A DNA stretch of 7,300 nucleotides from Verrucomicrobia bacterium 12-59-8 (GTDB taxonomy: Bacteria; Verrucomicrobiota; Verrucomicrobiae; Verrucomicrobiales; Verrucomicrobiaceae), in NCBI GenBank assembly GCA_002279765.1, contig NCCR01000212.1, forward strand, positions 1-7,300, in the 5' to 3' direction. The notes beneath the pieces are model-generated. The model ran no database searches, was not told where the DNA came from, and was given only the letters and a program-made list of their open reading frames with translations. Below are positions 6,747 to 7,300 of this stretch, in pieces; within the stretch, counting starts at the first letter, position 1, and every line of letters starts with the position of its first letter. The position numbers and the translations under genes were made by a program.

Positions 6747-7300
6747 TTCGGCTGCTCCTCCGTGGGTTTGGTGCTGAAGAAAACGGCCAGCGCATACACG
6801 ACATGCAGCAGGCCGAAGGTGAGGCCCATGACGAGCGAGGCAGGGCCGAGATCGCTGGCAAGGAGACGCACATCGCTGCACGCAGCCCAGACGAAGAAAG
6901 TGAGCAGGCCGGTGATCACAAAGGCCCAGCCGAGGCGGACGAGGGAGCGGGGCGAAAAGCTGGCAGTGCTGAGCAAGGCGAGGCCGTAGCAGAGAGCCCA
7001 GATCAACGCAGCGAGCGTCAGATTGTGCAGGAAAACGATTAAACCGATGCCGACGCAGCCACCGACCAGCAGCGGGGGTACAAAGGCGCGCAGCGCCATG
7101 CGCATGCCGGCGGAGATGAAGGGCTGGTTGCGGCGTTTGGCTTCCTTGGCGAGCAGGAAAATGTTCAAGGCTGAGGCGATGCCGAGGATGATGAGCCAGG
7201 TTTCCAGGAAGCAGTGGTCACACATGGCGGCTTCGCCGTGGTTCTGCAGGGCATGCCAGACCGGCCAGCCCGAGGCAATGAGAGCTAACACACCGCCGGT
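6743..7300 (-). CDS. Multi-pass membrane protein coupled to winged-helix regulator (5' end outside window)
   Basis: The frame is open to the window edge, so the gene is taken as 5'-partial. A GTG at 7291 and an ATG at 7225 are possible internal starts, but the residues before them (TGG, then VLALIASGW) continue a hydrophobic segment, so the true start is probably further upstream. Counting from the GTG codon, membrane segments lie at about 1-14, 30-47, 68-88, 92-108, 117-136 and 150-171, and the C-terminus is polar (STKPTEEQPK). The features RMALRAFVPPLLVGG, FSPRSLVRLGWAF and GLLHVVYAL recall a family of uncharacterised membrane proteins encoded just before small winged-helix regulators; this is from memory of the family, not a search. 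A His/Cys cluster (HALQNH then MCDHC) sits in the loop after the first visible segment. The stop overlaps the regulator start (ATGA, 6743-6746), so the two are translationally coupled. It could sequester or signal to the regulator. Confidence 0.78.
   Translation of the reverse strand, partial: TGGVLALIASGWPVWHALQNHGEAAMCDHCFLETWLIILGIASALNIFLLAKEAKRRNQPFISAGMRMALRAFVPPLLVGGCVGIGLIVFLHNLTLAALIWALCYGLALLSTASFSPRSLVRLGWAFVITGLLTFFVWAACSDVRLLASDLGPASLVMGLTFGLLHVVYALAVFFSTKPTEEQPK
6755..6761 (-). promoter_or_regulatory. Strong ribosome binding site for the winged-helix regulator
   Basis: On the minus strand GGAGGAG lies 8 nt before ATG 6746. It is the clearest Shine-Dalgarno site in the window and decides the regulator start. 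It sits inside the last codons of the upstream membrane-protein gene. Confidence 0.7.

Noticed and set aside
6747..6881. N-terminal extension of the regulator frame
   Set aside because: It overlaps the membrane-protein gene; the strong ribosome site and the ATGA overlap fix the start at 6746.
6441..6989. Plus-strand open frame of 182 codons
   Set aside because: It is antisense to the winged-helix and membrane-protein genes, both of which have family features.

Overview
The window looks like chromosomal DNA of a Gram-negative, moderately GC-rich bacterium. An outer membrane is implied by a protein with a signal peptide, a C-terminal beta-strand-rich half and a final phenylalanine. The overall style (tight operons, weak Shine-Dalgarno sites, a winged-helix regulator coupled to a multi-pass membrane protein) reminds me of the Planctomycetes-Verrucomicrobia-Acidobacteria range. 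This is an impression, not a demonstrated assignment. I see no insertion sequence, integrase, CRISPR array, tRNA or rRNA.

Left half, plus strand (34-4694): three closely packed genes in one probable operon. They encode a multi-pass inner-membrane protein of unknown function, a secreted protein with a helical N-terminal part and an outer-membrane beta-barrel-like C-terminal part, and a secreted two-domain protein (carbohydrate-binding-like beta-sandwich plus (alpha/alpha)6 glycosidase-like domain). The first two overlap by 4 bp (ATGA) and the last two are 12 bp apart. Together they resemble the parts list of a surface polysaccharide export or processing module: inner-membrane part, helical-repeat/barrel exit protein, polysaccharide-acting enzyme. 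That reading is inference.

Right half, minus strand (7300 down to 4704), four genes read leftwards. They are a multi-pass membrane protein whose 5' end lies beyond the window, a 100-residue winged-helix regulator coupled to it by an ATGA overlap, an ispH/lytB homologue with all three iron-sulfur cysteines, and a ferritin-like di-iron protein. A perfect 6-bp inverted repeat (CTTTGT-3 nt-ACAAAG) lies in the 53-bp gap between regulator and ispH and is a candidate operator. The two gene groups converge with only 9 bp between stop codons at about 4695-4703. A weak possible terminator for the minus-strand group lies inside the 3' end of the glycosidase-like gene.

The most interesting points are the uncharacterised three-gene envelope module and the linkage of an Fe-S isoprenoid enzyme with a di-iron protein behind a membrane-protein/regulator pair. 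Neither is proven as a new system from sequence alone. There is no non-coding stretch above 300 bases.
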